Assembly (NCBI RefSeq): GCF_052857255.1
Contig: NC_135497.1
Span: 347,278,799-347,342,798, forward strand
Direction of reading: 5' to 3'
Length of the DNA: 64,000 nt
Source of the DNA: Amblyomma americanum
Taxonomy: Eukaryota; Arthropoda; Arachnida; Ixodida; Ixodidae
A program made the translations under genes and the position numbers. Below the pieces are notes generated by a model, which searched no databases, had not been told where the DNA came from, and saw only the letters and a program-made list of their open reading frames with translations. This document shows positions 45,501 to 56,559 of this stretch, piece after piece (the stretch's first letter is position 1; each line of letters begins with the position of its first letter).

Positions 45501-45900
45501 CAGTGGCGTACATTCAGATAGAGAGGCGAAATAAGCGTTTGCTGAGGAAGTTTGAATGCGGCTCTCGCATACATGGCTAAACAGACGTCAGTGAGACAGA
45601 CTTTTGTCCTTCAGTGGAATTACACTCGCGTTGTGACGGAATTGTCGAACACTGCGCTGTGCATTATGGCGAAAGTTGGCTGCCTGATTTTAAACTGAGT
45701 ACAAACTTGGACCTTACTAACGCGATCTGAACGCCAATGAATTAAATAGCTTTACTCAACCTCGATACTTCTTGCAGCGGACTGTAAGCTACGAACGCGA
45801 AGTGACACCATATAGTAGGGCATAGTAGAGATTTGGGTGCTCCGGTTCGGTGAACGCTTCCCTTCACTTTCTTCAGCTCACTTCTCTAGCTTTTTCTTTA
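45501..45900 (-). other. 5' flank of LRR copy C (conserved)
   Basis: On the minus strand this matches 6795-6936 of copy A (CCACTGAAGGACA, GTCTGT, TTTAGCCATGT) and 23080-23345 of copy B (TCACTTCGCGTTCGT, CAGTCCGCTGCAAGAAG). It probably holds the ancestral promoter region or first exon. The proximal ~250 bp is missing because of the LINE. Confidence 0.6.
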
Positions 45901-45999
45901 TTGCTTACTCTTTCTCTCTTATTTCACTCCCTCCGTAACCCATTCCTTCAGGGCGTTGTGGAGGTGTCCTTGGAAAACGATGCCGTTCTTTTTCTGAAA

Positions 46000-46175
46000 A
46001 CTAGTTTTAAGAAACTGGCTAGCGCGTTCGGCTACTGAGCCAGAGTTCCCGCGTTCAAACCCGGTCGCGGCGGCAACGTTTCGATGCAGGAAAAACGAGG
46101 CCCGAATGTCCACAGAGATGTGAGACAATTATTGTGCATTTACTTTCCTCAAAAACCAATTTTAAAACGCTTTTT
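46000..46175 (+). repeat. tRNA-derived SINE fragment
   Basis: B-box-like CCGCGTTCAAACCCGGTCGC followed by GTTTCGATGCAGG and a 3' end TGTGCATTTACTTTCCTC. It is the counterpart of 22800-22990. Confidence 0.7.
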
Positions 46176-46559
46176 TTTCATGGGTATGAATATTTGAAGG
46201 GTTCCTCCAAGAACCGCATCATTGCCACATCACACCAGTTACGCTCCGAATAAGTTGTTGAGGTTAAAAATTCATTATTGGAAAAATAAAGGGCAGCAGC
46301 TTTCTCACTCTTGCTTGTTGCTGGACACCTCAACGGTGGCGAGAGTGAACAGATGAAGGGGAAGAGATGAAACTCAAGACAGTTTTTATGGAAAGGAAAT
46401 GGCACCGTAACTGTCCCGAACTGCGCCATGAGGGGTTGTATTGGTAGCACTAAACTTTAGTGGGCATGGTTCTTGGCCACCTTGTGAGCCCACCCAGTTG
46501 CCAGGATTGCGTGAACGGATCTGAGCTGGCCATTATATCCTCCCGCCGCTCTAGAGAAG

Positions 46560-47330
46560 GGACTTGTACTAAGTATGTAGGTGGCGGCACATTTTTGCTG
46601 CTCCATAGAATGTGATCGTATCCGGCTATCTAAAATAGAAGGGATCATAAGGCAGGCATATAAAGCAGCCATGGGGCTGCCCCACTGCACACCTGCGCAA
46701 AGACTTCCTAAACTGGGGGTCTACAACACCATCACGGAACTAGGCTACGCAGATATATTTGCACAATTAAGGAGGCTCGCAACTACACCCGTGGGGTGGA
46801 AGATCCTGAGCAACGTAGGACTAGATGACAGAATACCGGATAGAAACGCGCGGGCAAAGTTACTAACCGAAGTGAGAAAATTACTGACTTTTAAACCTAT
46901 TCCAAAAAACATGCACCCTGTTTTTCACGAAGGCAGGAGGCGAGCAAGAGCAAAGGCCCTTGAAGCCAAGTTAGAAGGCTCGAAATGCACAGCCTATGCA
47001 GATGCGGTGGAATACGGAGGCGACTCCTCTGTGATCGTCGGCGTGAACGACTCGGGTGAAACATTAACGGTTGGTTCGGTCAAAACAAAGTAATCAAGGA
47101 CAGCGGAGAAGGCGGCTATCACTATGGCAATGGTCACCACCAAGGCAGTTACCATAATTAGGGACTCCAAAGTCGCGATAAACAATTTCGCTCGTGGTAT
47201 GATCTCTAAGGAGACAAAACGAATCCTAAGACATCGAGACTAGAACCAAAGTGAGGTGGAACTATTATGGGTGCCGGTACACTAAGGGAACAGGGGAAAC
47301 GAGTTGGCTCACAGTATGGGGAGCCTGCCC
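46560..47330 (+). mobile_element. RNase-H-bearing LINE fragment (I/R1-like)
   Basis: A 170-codon frame (46581-47093) reads SIECDRIRLSKIEGIIRQAY, LRRLATTPVGWKILSNVGL, FKPIPKNMHPVFHEG and TAYADAVEY, the last holding the first RNase H Asp. It continues after a frameshift as AVTIIRDSKVAINNF, where the usual S-D-S block is changed to R-D-S. It is better preserved than its copy B partner at 21498-22370. Confidence 0.78.
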
Positions 47331-47665
47331 TGCCAAGGTGGCGCTGCAATTGTTCCCTTCGGTGACTCAAAACTGCTTTTGTCAGCCGCTTGGGCTGCTG
47401 CAAACGCCAGAACACATTCTACGCGATTAAATACCCACGTTTGGCTGACAGCATTCATTGCCTAGCTTCTCTCGGGATCGCACAGATAGCTGACGCACGG
47501 CACGTGCGCCTTCGACAGAGCGCAGAGGCTCACACCAATAAGCGCCTGAAGGTGGCGCGCAAAAGTACTAATAGTACTAACCAAAACTGATTGGTCTTCT
47601 CGCTGGGCGGTGTGTTATGGCGCTGCAATAGGCACCGCATACTTCAGCGCAATTTCCCCATAGCT
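47320..47665. repeat. ~340-bp insertion present only in copy C
   Basis: Copy B passes from the GAAACGAGTTGGCTCACAGT equivalent directly to 'AGCTCGAGGTTATGTCAGC'. Copy C has about 340 bp between these points. The insert contains GGTGGCGCTGCAAT near its start and ATGGCGCTGCAAT near its end. The family was not recognised. Confidence 0.5.
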
Positions 47666-47819
47666 CGTGGTTATGTCAGCATAACAGTGAGCCGGTTGAG
47701 TCCCCAAATTTCACGATATATGAATTTATATCCTTTCACGACTACGCCAATTAGTTTAAACTGGAAAGGGGGATCTGTTTGCCACCTTAAAAAAAGCGCG
47801 ACAAAATCCAGGAGGTAAC

Positions 47820-48400
47820 GCGGCGTCAGCTCCAGACGCCATGAAGGAGGGGAGTGAAAGAAGAAAGAGAAAGATGTCCGTAGGGGAGGGCTCCGGAATA
47901 ATTTCGACCAGCTGGGGATGTTTACGTGCACTGACATCACAAAGCACAAGGGTGCCTTTAGCGTTTCGCCTCCATCGAAACGCAGCCGCCGCGGCTGGGT
48001 ACTCTAGCTCAATAACCGAGCGCTGAGCCACTACTGAGCCACTGAGCCACTGAGCCACCGTGGATGAAGAAAAAAAAGCATACTTCTGGGGGGCTCTAAT
48101 TTAATTTAAGCTCTTTGAGGTTCTTTAACTAGCACACCGGAGTCTTATCTTAAGCCTCCATCGAAAGGCGGTCGCCGCCCCTCGTATTGAACAGATTGAA
48201 GCCGCGCCCTCTTTCTGTTGATCCGAGCGCTGAGCCTGACCGCCGGCCATCTCTGTCGACGGACAGACGAATATGTTGCAGCGAAAGGCGGGGAACTCAA
48301 CTGTTTCAGCATCGCAGGGAAGAAGTCCTTCGGCTGAGGGTCGGCCAACAGCAGCTCGGGTTGCGCGCGCTTCTAAATAGCTCGCGCAGAACCCGCGCGA
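47820..48400 (-). repeat. Two adjacent tRNA-derived SINEs with expanded 9-bp unit
   Basis: These are the minus-strand counterparts of 20955-21440. In the younger one the A-box region has a tandem expansion of CTGAGCCAC at about 48022-48058, which copy B lacks. Confidence 0.78.
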
Positions 48401-48600
48401 GGTAACGCGTCGTTTTTTTCACAACCAGCGCTCAGATATGATGCGTGAAAAAAACCAACGTTTTTGGTCGTACGAGGCGTGGCTGGGATGCAGTCATTGC
48501 GTCAGGGATGACTTCATAATCCAGTTCACCTAGCCGACAAAGAACCTTGTACGGGCCGAAAGTACGGCGCAAAAACTTTTCACTCAAACCACGGCGGCGA

Positions 48601-49839
48601 TTTGAAGAAAATAGCGCCAGAGCATGCAAACCACTTTGAAAAGACAAGGACGAGACACAAAGCGCTAACTCACAACTAATTTTATTGAAACCAGGCAGTG
48701 CCTTTATATGGCGACGTTTCACTGAAAAAAGAAGGAGGAGGGCAGGAAAGGTAAAGAAATCTAAGCGACCATCACAGCGAACACACATGAGCAAGCGGTA
48801 ACCAAAACTAAAACAAAAAAGTTAACAAAGATTATTTAAGGGCGGCATCTAAAAATACGAACTCGGACGAAAAAAGTGAAACAGATGGGGTGCTGACACA
48901 CCTATTGCCTAATTTTCTTACGTAAAAAGCCTCCAGACATTCACGTGCCTTCTTATCTGTGCTTTTGCCAAGAATCTTAGTCTCAGTCAATCGTGCCTCG
49001 CATCCGTCGCAACCCATAATATGCTCTACCAAATGTGCATATTTATCCTTTAAATCTGATAAATTTCGGGCATGTTCCCCCAAGCGCTCGTTGATGCAGC
49101 GCCCAGTCTGGCCAACATAGGTCTTCCCACACGTTAAGGGGATAGCATAGACCACTCCTGTGGAACACATGATGAATGGAGAGTCGTGCCTTATCTGGCA
49201 ACCCCGCTTTCTTGGGCTGCAAATACGGGGGCACAGCTTTTTCAGCTTGTTGGGGGCGGAAAAAACGACATTCACCCCATGCCTGTTGGCCACTTTCTTC
49301 AAGTTGTGAGCAGTTTTGTGCAAGTAAGGCACCACCAACGGCTTCTGTGACCTGCAACGAACCTCTCCGGAGTTTCTTCGTGTTCCTTGCTTAAGTTTTT
49401 TTAGAAGGGTCTCGCAGACAGCAGTCAACACTGAGCAGGGGAACCCAGCCGCCGAAAGCCGGCTCACCTGATTCTGGAAGCTAGCCTGCAACTGATGCGG
49501 GCACGACTTTTTCAAAGACGACTCCAAGCAATGCGACACTATTGCTCTTTTCACTGTCTTTGAGTGCATGGAATCATACGGCAAAAGATCTTTTTTCGCG
49601 CGCGGGTAATAGCCCCAGCAAACATGTCTCTCAAGAAAGGTTAGTTTTAGGTCTAAAAATTGTAAGACGTTAGTGTCAGGAAGTTCATGGGTGAACGTGA
49701 TCCCAAGTCCATGTTTATTAAAAGCATTTAAAGCTTCACCTACTGTATAGGGGTAGGTGAAGGAAGTCTGCTTTTTTAAAAGCACTAAAAAATCGTCCAC
49801 GTACCTATGCACCATCTCGCCCAAAAAGAAGTGTTAAAA
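48601..49839 (-). mobile_element. Penelope-like element (RT C-terminal part + GIY-YIG), 5'-truncated, nested in Ty3/gypsy
   Basis: Both sides carry the 11-bp duplication CACGGCGGCGA (48590-48600 and 49840-49850), inside the Ty3/gypsy integrase. The open minus-strand frame (49824-48832, 330 codons) starts within the RT (RYVDDFLVLL active site), continues with FLDLKLTFLERHVCWGYYP, and ends in a GIY-YIG endonuclease: VYAIPLTCGKTYVGQTGRCI, NERLGEHARN and CLEAFYVRKLGN. The frame is intact to its stop, so this is a comparatively young insertion. The 3' UTR has GTGAAACGTCGCC and ends ...CGCTTTGTGTCTCGTCC. No full RT is present, so it cannot move by itself. Confidence 0.88.
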
Positions 49840-49850
49840 CACGGCGGCGA

Positions 49851-50821
49851 ATGGGCGTCCACACCCAGACTTGGTCTCCTGGCTTATATTCCGCGTTGCG
49901 TTTTCGTAGGTTGTAGCGTCTAACTTCGGACCGCTGCTGGCCTTTGATCCGTAATCGGACAAGGCTTCGAGCTTCTTCTGCGCGTTGAATGTAGGCGGCA
50001 ACGTCGCCCTTCTCTTTTTCTGTAACGTTGGGCAGCATGGCGTATAGCGTGGTCGTGGCCTCCCTGCCATGGACGAGCCTAAAAGGTGGGATCTGGGTGG
50101 TCTCCTGCACTACGGTGTTGTAGGCGAAGACGACGTAAGGCAGGATGACATCCCACATTTTGTGTTCGGCATCGACATACACGGCGAGCATATCGGCGAT
50201 GGTTTTGTGCAGGCGGTCGGTCAGTCCGATTGTCTGCGGATGGTATGCAGTTGTCCTCCGGTGGCTGGTTTGGCTGTAACGCAGGATGGCTTGCGTTTGT
50301 TCCGCCGTGAATGCTGTTCCTCTTTCCGAGATGAGAACGTCGGAGGTGCCGTGTCGACGAAGAATGCACTCCACGAAAAATTTGGCGACTTCTGCTGCTG
50401 TTCCGTTCGGTAGGGCTTTCGCCTCGGCGTAGCGGGTCAGGTAGTCGGTCGCTATGATCATCCACTTATTTCAAGATGTTGACGTTGGAAAAGGGCCAAG
50501 CAAGTGCAAGTCCATGCCGATCTGCTGAAAGAGCCTTGAGGGAGGTTCAATGGGGTTCAGAAATCCTGCTGTTCGTGTGGGAAGGGTCTTTCGTCGCTGA
50601 CAATCTCGGCAGGTTTTCACATAGTGTGCAACATCGGCAGACAGTTGGGGCCAGTAATACTTGTCTTGAAAGCGGCGGAGAGTGCGAGTAAACCCGAGTT
50701 GTCCAGCTGTCGGCTCGTCGTGTGAAGCCTGTAGAACGTCTTCGCGGAGACAAGCAGGTACAACAAGGAGGTAGGCTCTTTTGCTCGCTGTAAACTTCTT
50801 CACAAGGACCTCATTCTGCAC
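49851..50821 (-). pseudogene. Ty3/gypsy integrase remnant
   Basis: The zinc-binding HHCC domain is degraded (VKTCRDCQRRK retains the Cys pair). The core shows MIIATDYLTRY (first Asp), LISERGTAFT, where the second catalytic Asp is Glu, and GLTDRLHKT, where the catalytic Glu is Asp. A C-terminal YKPGDQVWVWTPIRRR block follows, then the nested insertion. Two stops separate the zinc domain from the core. It is catalytically dead by inspection. Confidence 0.85.
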
Positions 50822-50839
50822 ACAGAAGGAAGACAGTCC

Positions 50840-52744
50840 TCACTTGAATGAAGCGGGGGGTGAAGAAACCTTGCCTTCCAGGTACTCGATGAGGCCTTTT
50901 AGGTCGAGGTCCGAGCGTTGCTGCTGAGCAAGAGAGCTGGGGCTGATGGGTCCCAGGAAGGCGTCCTCATCATCGTCCGGTGGCGGTGTATCTACAGGGG
51001 CTCGTGAGAGGCTACCGGTGTCAGAGTGCTTGCGTCCGGATTTGTAAACGACGGTGACGTCAAACTCCTGGAAACGCAAACACCATCGAGCTAGTCGGCC
51101 AGAGGGGTCCTTCAAATTGGCAAGCCAGCAGAGCGCGTGGTTGTCGCTGACCACCTTGAACGGTCGTCCGTAGAGGTAGGGGCGGAATTTCGACGTAGCC
51201 GAGATGATGGCAAGGCACTCCTTCTCAGTTGTCGAATAGTTAGCCTCGGCTTTGGAAAGGGAACAACTAGCGTATGCGATGACTTTCTCGAGCTTGTCAC
51301 TTTTTTGAACGAGGACGGCGCCTAGTCCCACGCTGCTTGCGTCGGTATGATCTTCAGTATCGGCGTTTTTATCAAAATGCGCAAGGATCGGTGGGGACTG
51401 TAAACAACGCTGAAGTTCCTTGAAGGCTTCTGCTTGCGGCGCTTCCCATTTAGACGGCACGTCTGCCTTCGTCATTTGGGTCAGCGGCTCGGCGATACGC
51501 GAAAATGTTCACAAATCGTCGGTACTATGCGCACAGTCCGAGAAATCTGCGCACTGCTTTCTTATCGGCCGGCGGCGGAAACTGTTCAATAGCAGCTGTT
51601 TTCTGCGGGTCTGGGCGTACTCCCTCCTTGCTAACCATGTGGCCTAGAAACAGCAGCTCTTCGTAGGCAAAGTGGCATTTCTTTGCTTTTAAGGTTAGGC
51701 CAGATGACTTGATTGCGTCCAGTACTGTTCGAAGTCTTTTGGGGTGCTCTTCAAAGTTCGAGGCGAAGACAACGACGTCATTAAAATATACCAGACAAAT
51801 TTTCCACTTCAGGCCTGCCAGCACTGTATCCATTACTCGCTGGAACGTCGCTGGTGCGGAACAGACACCAAATTGCATCACCTTGAAATTAAACAGCCCA
51901 TCCGGAGTGATGAATGCTGTCTTCCCGCGATCTCTTTCGTCGACCTCAATTTACCAGTAGCCGCTCTTGAGGTCCATCGACGACAAATATTTGGCATTGC
52001 CGAGGCGGTCCAGTGTGTCATCGATGGGGGGAGGGTGTAGACGTCCTTCTTTGTTATGTTGTTCAAACGGCGGTAATCCACGCAGAATCGAAGTGCGCCG
52101 TCTTTCTTTCTCACTAGAACAACCGGTGCCGCCCATGGGCTGTTTGAACGCTGATTGACGTCGTCGCGAAGCGATTCTTCGACTTGGTCCCGGATGGCTG
52201 GTCGTTCTCGCGGTGACGCACGGTACGGGCTTTGACGGAGCGGTCGGACGTGTTGGTCCGTTATAATGCGATGCTTGGCAATTGGCGTCTGTCGCACCTT
52301 CGGCGATGTCGAAAAACACTCATTGTAGCTTTGAAGCAGATTGCAGATCTGGTCTTGTCTCTTCCGGTGCAGGGCTGGGTTGATGTCGAGAGTGGGCAAG
52401 TTCTCTTGGTCAGGCGAATCTTCTGCGGAGGGATCGGAGAGGGCGAAGGAGTCTGGTACGTCGGATATTTCGTCGAAGAAAGCAATCGTCGTTCCTCTGT
52501 TAATGTGTCGGTATTCTTCGCTGAAGTTAGTCAGCAGTACTTCGGCCTGGCCATTGCGCAAATGTGCGATGCCTCTTGCGATGCTGATTCCTCGGTCTAG
52601 GAGCAACTGCATATTGCCCTCGATGATGGATTCAGCGTTAATGGCTTTCGTGGCGCCTACGGTCATGATAACGCTTGATCGGGGTGGGACGCTCACTTCT
52701 TCCCCCAGGGAACTCAGGGCAACTTGATTTTTCCCATTTTTCAT
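50840..52744 (-). pseudogene. Ty3/gypsy reverse transcriptase-RNase H remnant
   Basis: RT blocks: [27 protein letters not shown], then a frameshift near 52040 ([19 protein letters not shown] in the next frame), FGVCSAPATFQRVMD and the active-site block YFNDVVVF. The family motif is Y-x-D-D; the first Asp is Asn here, which should abolish polymerisation. RNase H follows in a third frame (51475-50840): HTDASSVGLGAVL, YSTTEKECLAI, YGRPFKVVSDNHALCWL. There are at least three frame changes and further stops. Confidence 0.85.
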
Positions 52745-52786
52745 CGAAGCGATGGCTTCGTCCGTCGAAAGCGTGATCAGCTTGGA

Positions 52787-53248
52787 TCACAGCTCGATGA
52801 TCGCCTGATGCTCATTAAGAAAATTCATACCCAAGATCACTTCGCGGGAGCATTGTGGTAGCACAACAAAGGTCGCAGAATAGGTTTGTCCTTTGACAGC
52901 CACTCGCGCTGTGCATCGTCCTGATGGCGTAATGAGGTGGCCCCCTGCGGTGCGAATTTGTGGGCCGTCCCAAGCCGTTGTGACTTTTCTCAGATGCGCA
53001 GCGAATGTTCCATTCATCATCGAGTAATCGGCTCCTGTGTCGACTAGAGCGGTAACTTTCCGGCCGTCGATTGTCACTTCTAAGTCGGAGGTCCTGGCTC
53101 TTGCATTGCATGTCGCTCTCGGTTTCGGGTGACGGCTGCGTCGCGTATGCTTGTCGCGGGTGTTACGTGTGGTCGAAGCTTTTCTGTGTGGCGTCGTCGT
53201 TTTGAAGGCAGCTTGCGTCGTGGTCGGGGTTGTAATTTTGTGCGGCAA
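52787..53248 (-). pseudogene. Ty3/gypsy protease remnant
   Basis: An aspartic-protease core is visible: VTALVDTGADYSMM with the catalytic D-T-G, and a late VILGMNFL block. The frame differs from gag and ends at an in-frame TGA (IIEL*) just before the RT frame. Confidence 0.8.
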
Positions 53249-53369
53249 CGGTGCAGCGAGGGTAGGTTCTTCTGCGGCGTCGCGGGTGCAGCGTCTTCAT
53301 GGGGCGTGGTCGGTGGAGGATCTTCGGCCTTGCGCTCGTGAGCAACCTCACCTCCAGAGGTTGCTTCCT

Positions 53370-54723
53370 TTAGTTTCCCTTACGGGGGCTGGGAGACCTT
53401 CCTCGTACCGCGTCTGCGTAGCTGCGGCGTGCCGACGCAAAGCGCGATGTTGACGGCGATGGTGAGCGCGAAAAGCGGTTCGGCGTGTACTCCTCCCGAC
53501 GCAGGAACTCGTCGATTTCCTGCGGACGTTGTCCGAAGCCTGATCGTGGGGCGTTAACGGGAAATCCTCGAAGACCGATAAGTCTGTACGGGCAGTGACG
53601 AAGAATATGGCTGGCCTCACCGCAATGGAAGCACATCGGCCGGTTGTAGAAAGTCCCCCAGGCGTCGCATTTCCTGGGGTTTGAGCGTCGGTCATAGGGT
53701 GGGCGGGCGGGGGCTGGGAGGCGGCGTTGTGGAATAATTGGCCCATCTCGGGGAGGACGTGGGGGTCGTCGCTGGGGTTGAGCAGTCCTTACTGCAGCGG
53801 CGTAGTTCATGGCCTTGGGTTCTGTGGCTGTCGGGGTGCCAAGTGCCTGTTGCACTTCTTCCCGTACCACATCCATCAGAGTCACTGCTTGTGGCTGTGG
53901 GGAGGATGGCAGTAATCGGCGTAGCTCCTCTCGGACGATTTCTTGGATAACTTCCCGCAAGCTGTCGCTGGTGGTGGCCGGCGTGTCCGAACGGATTGCA
54001 CATGCAGAGGAAGGGCGATTGTATTGCCGAGCTCGGACGTCGAGGGTCTTCTCAATCGTTCAGGCTTCTTGCATGAATTCCTCGACTGTTTTTGGCGGCT
54101 GGCGGACGAGGCTTGCAAAGAGTTGTTCTTTTACGCCGCGCATTAAAAACTGAACTTTATTTTCCTTGGTTATCTCGGCATCGGCGCGGCGAAATAGGCG
54201 CTGCATCTCCTCAGCGTAACCGCTGACGGGCTCATTCGGAAGCTGGATCCTGGACTCGAGGAGTCGTTCGGCTCTTTCTTTCCTCACGACACTGGTGAAT
54301 ACCTTCAATAGTTCTCTCTTTGAATAGCTCTCATGTCGTAAGGGACGATTCGTAGTTTTCGTACCACGTGCGTGCGGAGCCATCCAATGAGAAAAACACG
54401 TGTCCAATCTTTGCCGCCTCAACCCACTTGTTGAATGATGCCACGCGCTCAAATTGGTCCAACCATTCTTCAGGGTCTACGCCTAGCAATCCATTGAAAG
54501 TTGGCGGAACCCGCGGCTGCTGCAGTATGATCGGTGTCGACATCTTCGGTGAGGTTGCGGTGCTCGTAGCAGCGTCTTTTGGGTGTCTGCTGCGGTCCGG
54601 CAGTTTCCCGGACTCAGGCTCCTCTCCCTGGAGACGTCGGCTGGTTCGCTGAGCTGCTGTTTCGTACTCGGGTGCGAAGCGCTTAGGGCTGGCTTCACGA
54701 CTTGAAGGGGTCGTCCGGAACAT
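53370..54723 (-). pseudogene. Ty3/gypsy gag remnant
   Basis: The minus-strand frame starts MFRTTPSSREASPKRF at 54723 and contains the gag core (PPTFNGLLGVDPEEWLDQFE; VFFSLDGSARTWYENY). It shifts frame near 54340 and continues (ELLKVFTSVVRKERAE; QMRLFR-type helix region; FLMRGVKEQLFASLV). It meets a TGA at 54058-54060, then runs to SPRKGN*. A CCHC zinc knuckle (CFHCGEASHILRHC) lies near 53630. It would package element RNA if intact, but the stop and frameshift preclude that. Confidence 0.8.
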
Positions 54724-54757
54724 GGAAGGCTACCCAGCACCTCCACCAGATGTCACG

Positions 54758-55230
54758 TAGTGAGACGGCAGTCGAAGCAGCGATGTTGACGGACGAAAGG
54801 GTCTTCTAAATGAAAACTGTTTTTTGGGCTTACTTGCACCCAAAATGAACTGAATCACTCGCCCTTCTCGTCCATGTTTGTATTATTTTGCGTAGTACCT
54901 TTACTCAACGAAGCGACAAGCGTGCTCGGTGGTCGTCGAACAGAATGCCGGCCGCCGTCGGCCGTGCTCAATTTAAAGCTGATAGCGAACTTTCGAGATA
55001 AATCGTGCAAAGTTACTAGAACATTCCGGAATTACGTAGAATCAGCGCTGCCTGGCTGCGATCAATCGAGATAAATCTAGTCACGTCTTGCGTCGCAAAC
55101 AAAGCGATAAGTGGTGTGGCGGCAGATTTGAAAAAAGTAAAAACACTGCAAATATTCGCGGCAATATGGAAGCACAGAAGGAGAGTACAGCCGCTGCTAA
55201 ACGGCGTGTGTTGACAAGAGGACAATAGCC
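54758..55230 (-). repeat. Possible 5' LTR of the Ty3/gypsy element
   Basis: The sequence just outside the gag side ends (minus strand) in TCACTACGTGACA before a primer-site-like CTGGTGGAGGTGC. An LTR is expected here, but its outer end cannot be fixed because the opposite LTR is missing from the truncated 3' side. Confidence 0.35.
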
Positions 55231-55688
55231 CTTCCTATCCTGAGGTTGTCGCCTGACAGTTGGCTACTCTACAAATAGAGAATGAGCGATAGAAGGCGTA
55301 GAGAGCAGCGGAGATTCCCGAGGAGAGAGAGGAACGCCTTGCCAAACGGAGACGCCACTGCCTATTTTTGCAGTGAGTGTGCGGGGGCTTCAGTGGCTCC
55401 CTTAGATGCCGCCACCGAATACGTTGGTTAGCTGATAAGCGGGTACGGGGGTAATGGTTTAGGCGGGTGAGGGTGGCTCCGCGGTGAGGCGTGCTGTGTG
55501 ACGTCATGCCAGATGACGGAGCCAGCGCGCGGCGTCCGCCCAGCTGCGGGGGTTGCTAGGAAACGGCTGAAGGTCTGTCTCTATGCCTCCTCAGAGCACC
55601 GCCACAGTGAGATCGCGAGTTCGTGGCCAGTAAAGGGGTATATGTGTATTTGTGTGTGTCTTTACTTTGCTGTTGTTGCCCTGTAGCG

Positions 55689-55768
55689 GGAGGTTGTGGG
55701 CCTTTGTCAAAGCTGCCCACAACCTCCTCCATCATCCCGATGGAAATAAAGAATATTATTATTATTAG
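55689..55768 (+). repeat. Retroelement 3' end: 13-bp hairpin, AATAAA and (ATT)n
   Basis: GGAGGTTGTGGGC (55689-55701) pairs perfectly with GCCCACAACCTCC (55715-55727). Then come CCGATGGAAATAAAGAAT and an (ATT)n tail. This is the shape of a LINE or SINE 3' terminus; the coding part is not present. Confidence 0.6.
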
Positions 55769-55939
55769 TAATAGTAGTAGAAAGATCAATAGTGATATAA
55801 ACCGCGCCAGAACAGCCGGCAGGACACGAAGCGTGCGCGCCTCTTCACGAACTGCGCAATTCAAGACACCGGCCGGCGTGGTCAGCGTACATTGCATGAA
55901 ATGCTGCGTACTTGAGAAAAACATTTCTCACCTTGCCGC

Positions 55940-56190
55940 CGTTGCTCCATCATAAACTAATCAAGCGCGCAACCGGTACACGTTCCTTATCGTGTAAATA
56001 GTTTCTGTAATTTACCTATTTTCCTATCCTCTCTTCCTGTTTCCTCGCCTATTTAATTTCATTTCACCAATCTGCGTGCTGTCCTTTATTTCCGCTGCCC
56101 CACGTCAGGTGGTTCAGTATCGATGGCAGATGCCGGGGTTAGCAAAAATCTTTTTCCTTCCTTTTTATTATTATTTTAATCAAAGCACTT
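55940..56190 (+). mobile_element. 3' UTR-only copy of the 57-kb LINE
   Basis: This matches 58330-58560 over its whole length (AATCA(A/C)GCGC(A/G)CAACC, TCCGCTGCCC, GATGGCAGATGCCGGGG, TAGCAAAAATCTTTT). It is therefore a 5'-truncated insertion of the same RNase-H LINE family. Confidence 0.75.
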
Positions 56191-56559
56191 ACTGCCTTGC
56201 CGTAGTCAGAAACGGCGCGAGTTTCGCGTCGAAGTCCAAGACAGACGCAAAAACGCAGTCAGCGCGCTAAGAAAGACGCCGCACGCTGACAGGCGAAGCC
56301 GAGCAGTCGACCGTCCCTTGGTTTCGTTCTGCCTCGTCTGGTCCGATGCCGCTCGCCAGCGCGCCAAAGCTGATGGCGTCACTATACCAACTCATCTGTG
56401 ACGTATTTCCCTTTACGAGATTTCGCCGAGTGTCCGGTCTTTATGAATCTCTTTTTCTACTGTACAGATTTGAGTTCAGGCGCTACGCGCCCACTATTGC
56501 TATGGGATACAGGGTGGTCAAGTGGAAACTGTTTTGGTCAATTTTTCTGTTCTGGGTTA

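Larger units (their letters stand above)
35040..48435 (-). repeat. Segmental duplication, copy C (inverted)
   Basis: In reverse orientation this block carries everything shared with copy B (48435 to about 40120) and with copy A (45640 to about 35040). It is longer because of later insertions: a Penelope-like fragment (35293-35725), a MITE (37793-38634), a LINE (42391-45500) and about 340 bp at 47320-47665. Sequence around the PTPA pseudogene has no counterpart noticed in copy A. Confidence 0.85.
48440..54757 (-). mobile_element. Ty3/gypsy LTR retrotransposon, heavily mutated, with nested Penelope-like element
   Basis: The minus-strand order is gag, protease, reverse transcriptase, RNase H, integrase, as in Ty3/gypsy elements. 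No env-like frame is present. The integrase end is split by an insertion (48601-49839) and resumes at 48589 (EKFLRRTFGPYKVLCRLGEL). The 3' end stops near 48440, exactly where duplication copy C begins, with no 3' LTR, so the element is 3'-truncated. The upstream end of the internal region is near 54757 (a CTGGTGGAGGTGCTGG block, perhaps the primer-binding region). It is inactive: many stops and frameshifts, and changed catalytic residues. Confidence 0.88.

Noticed and set aside
48440..54757. Endogenous retrovirus
   Set aside because: Only gag and pol domains in Ty3/gypsy order were seen; there is no envelope-like frame, and a 3' LTR is missing. It is called an LTR retrotransposon.
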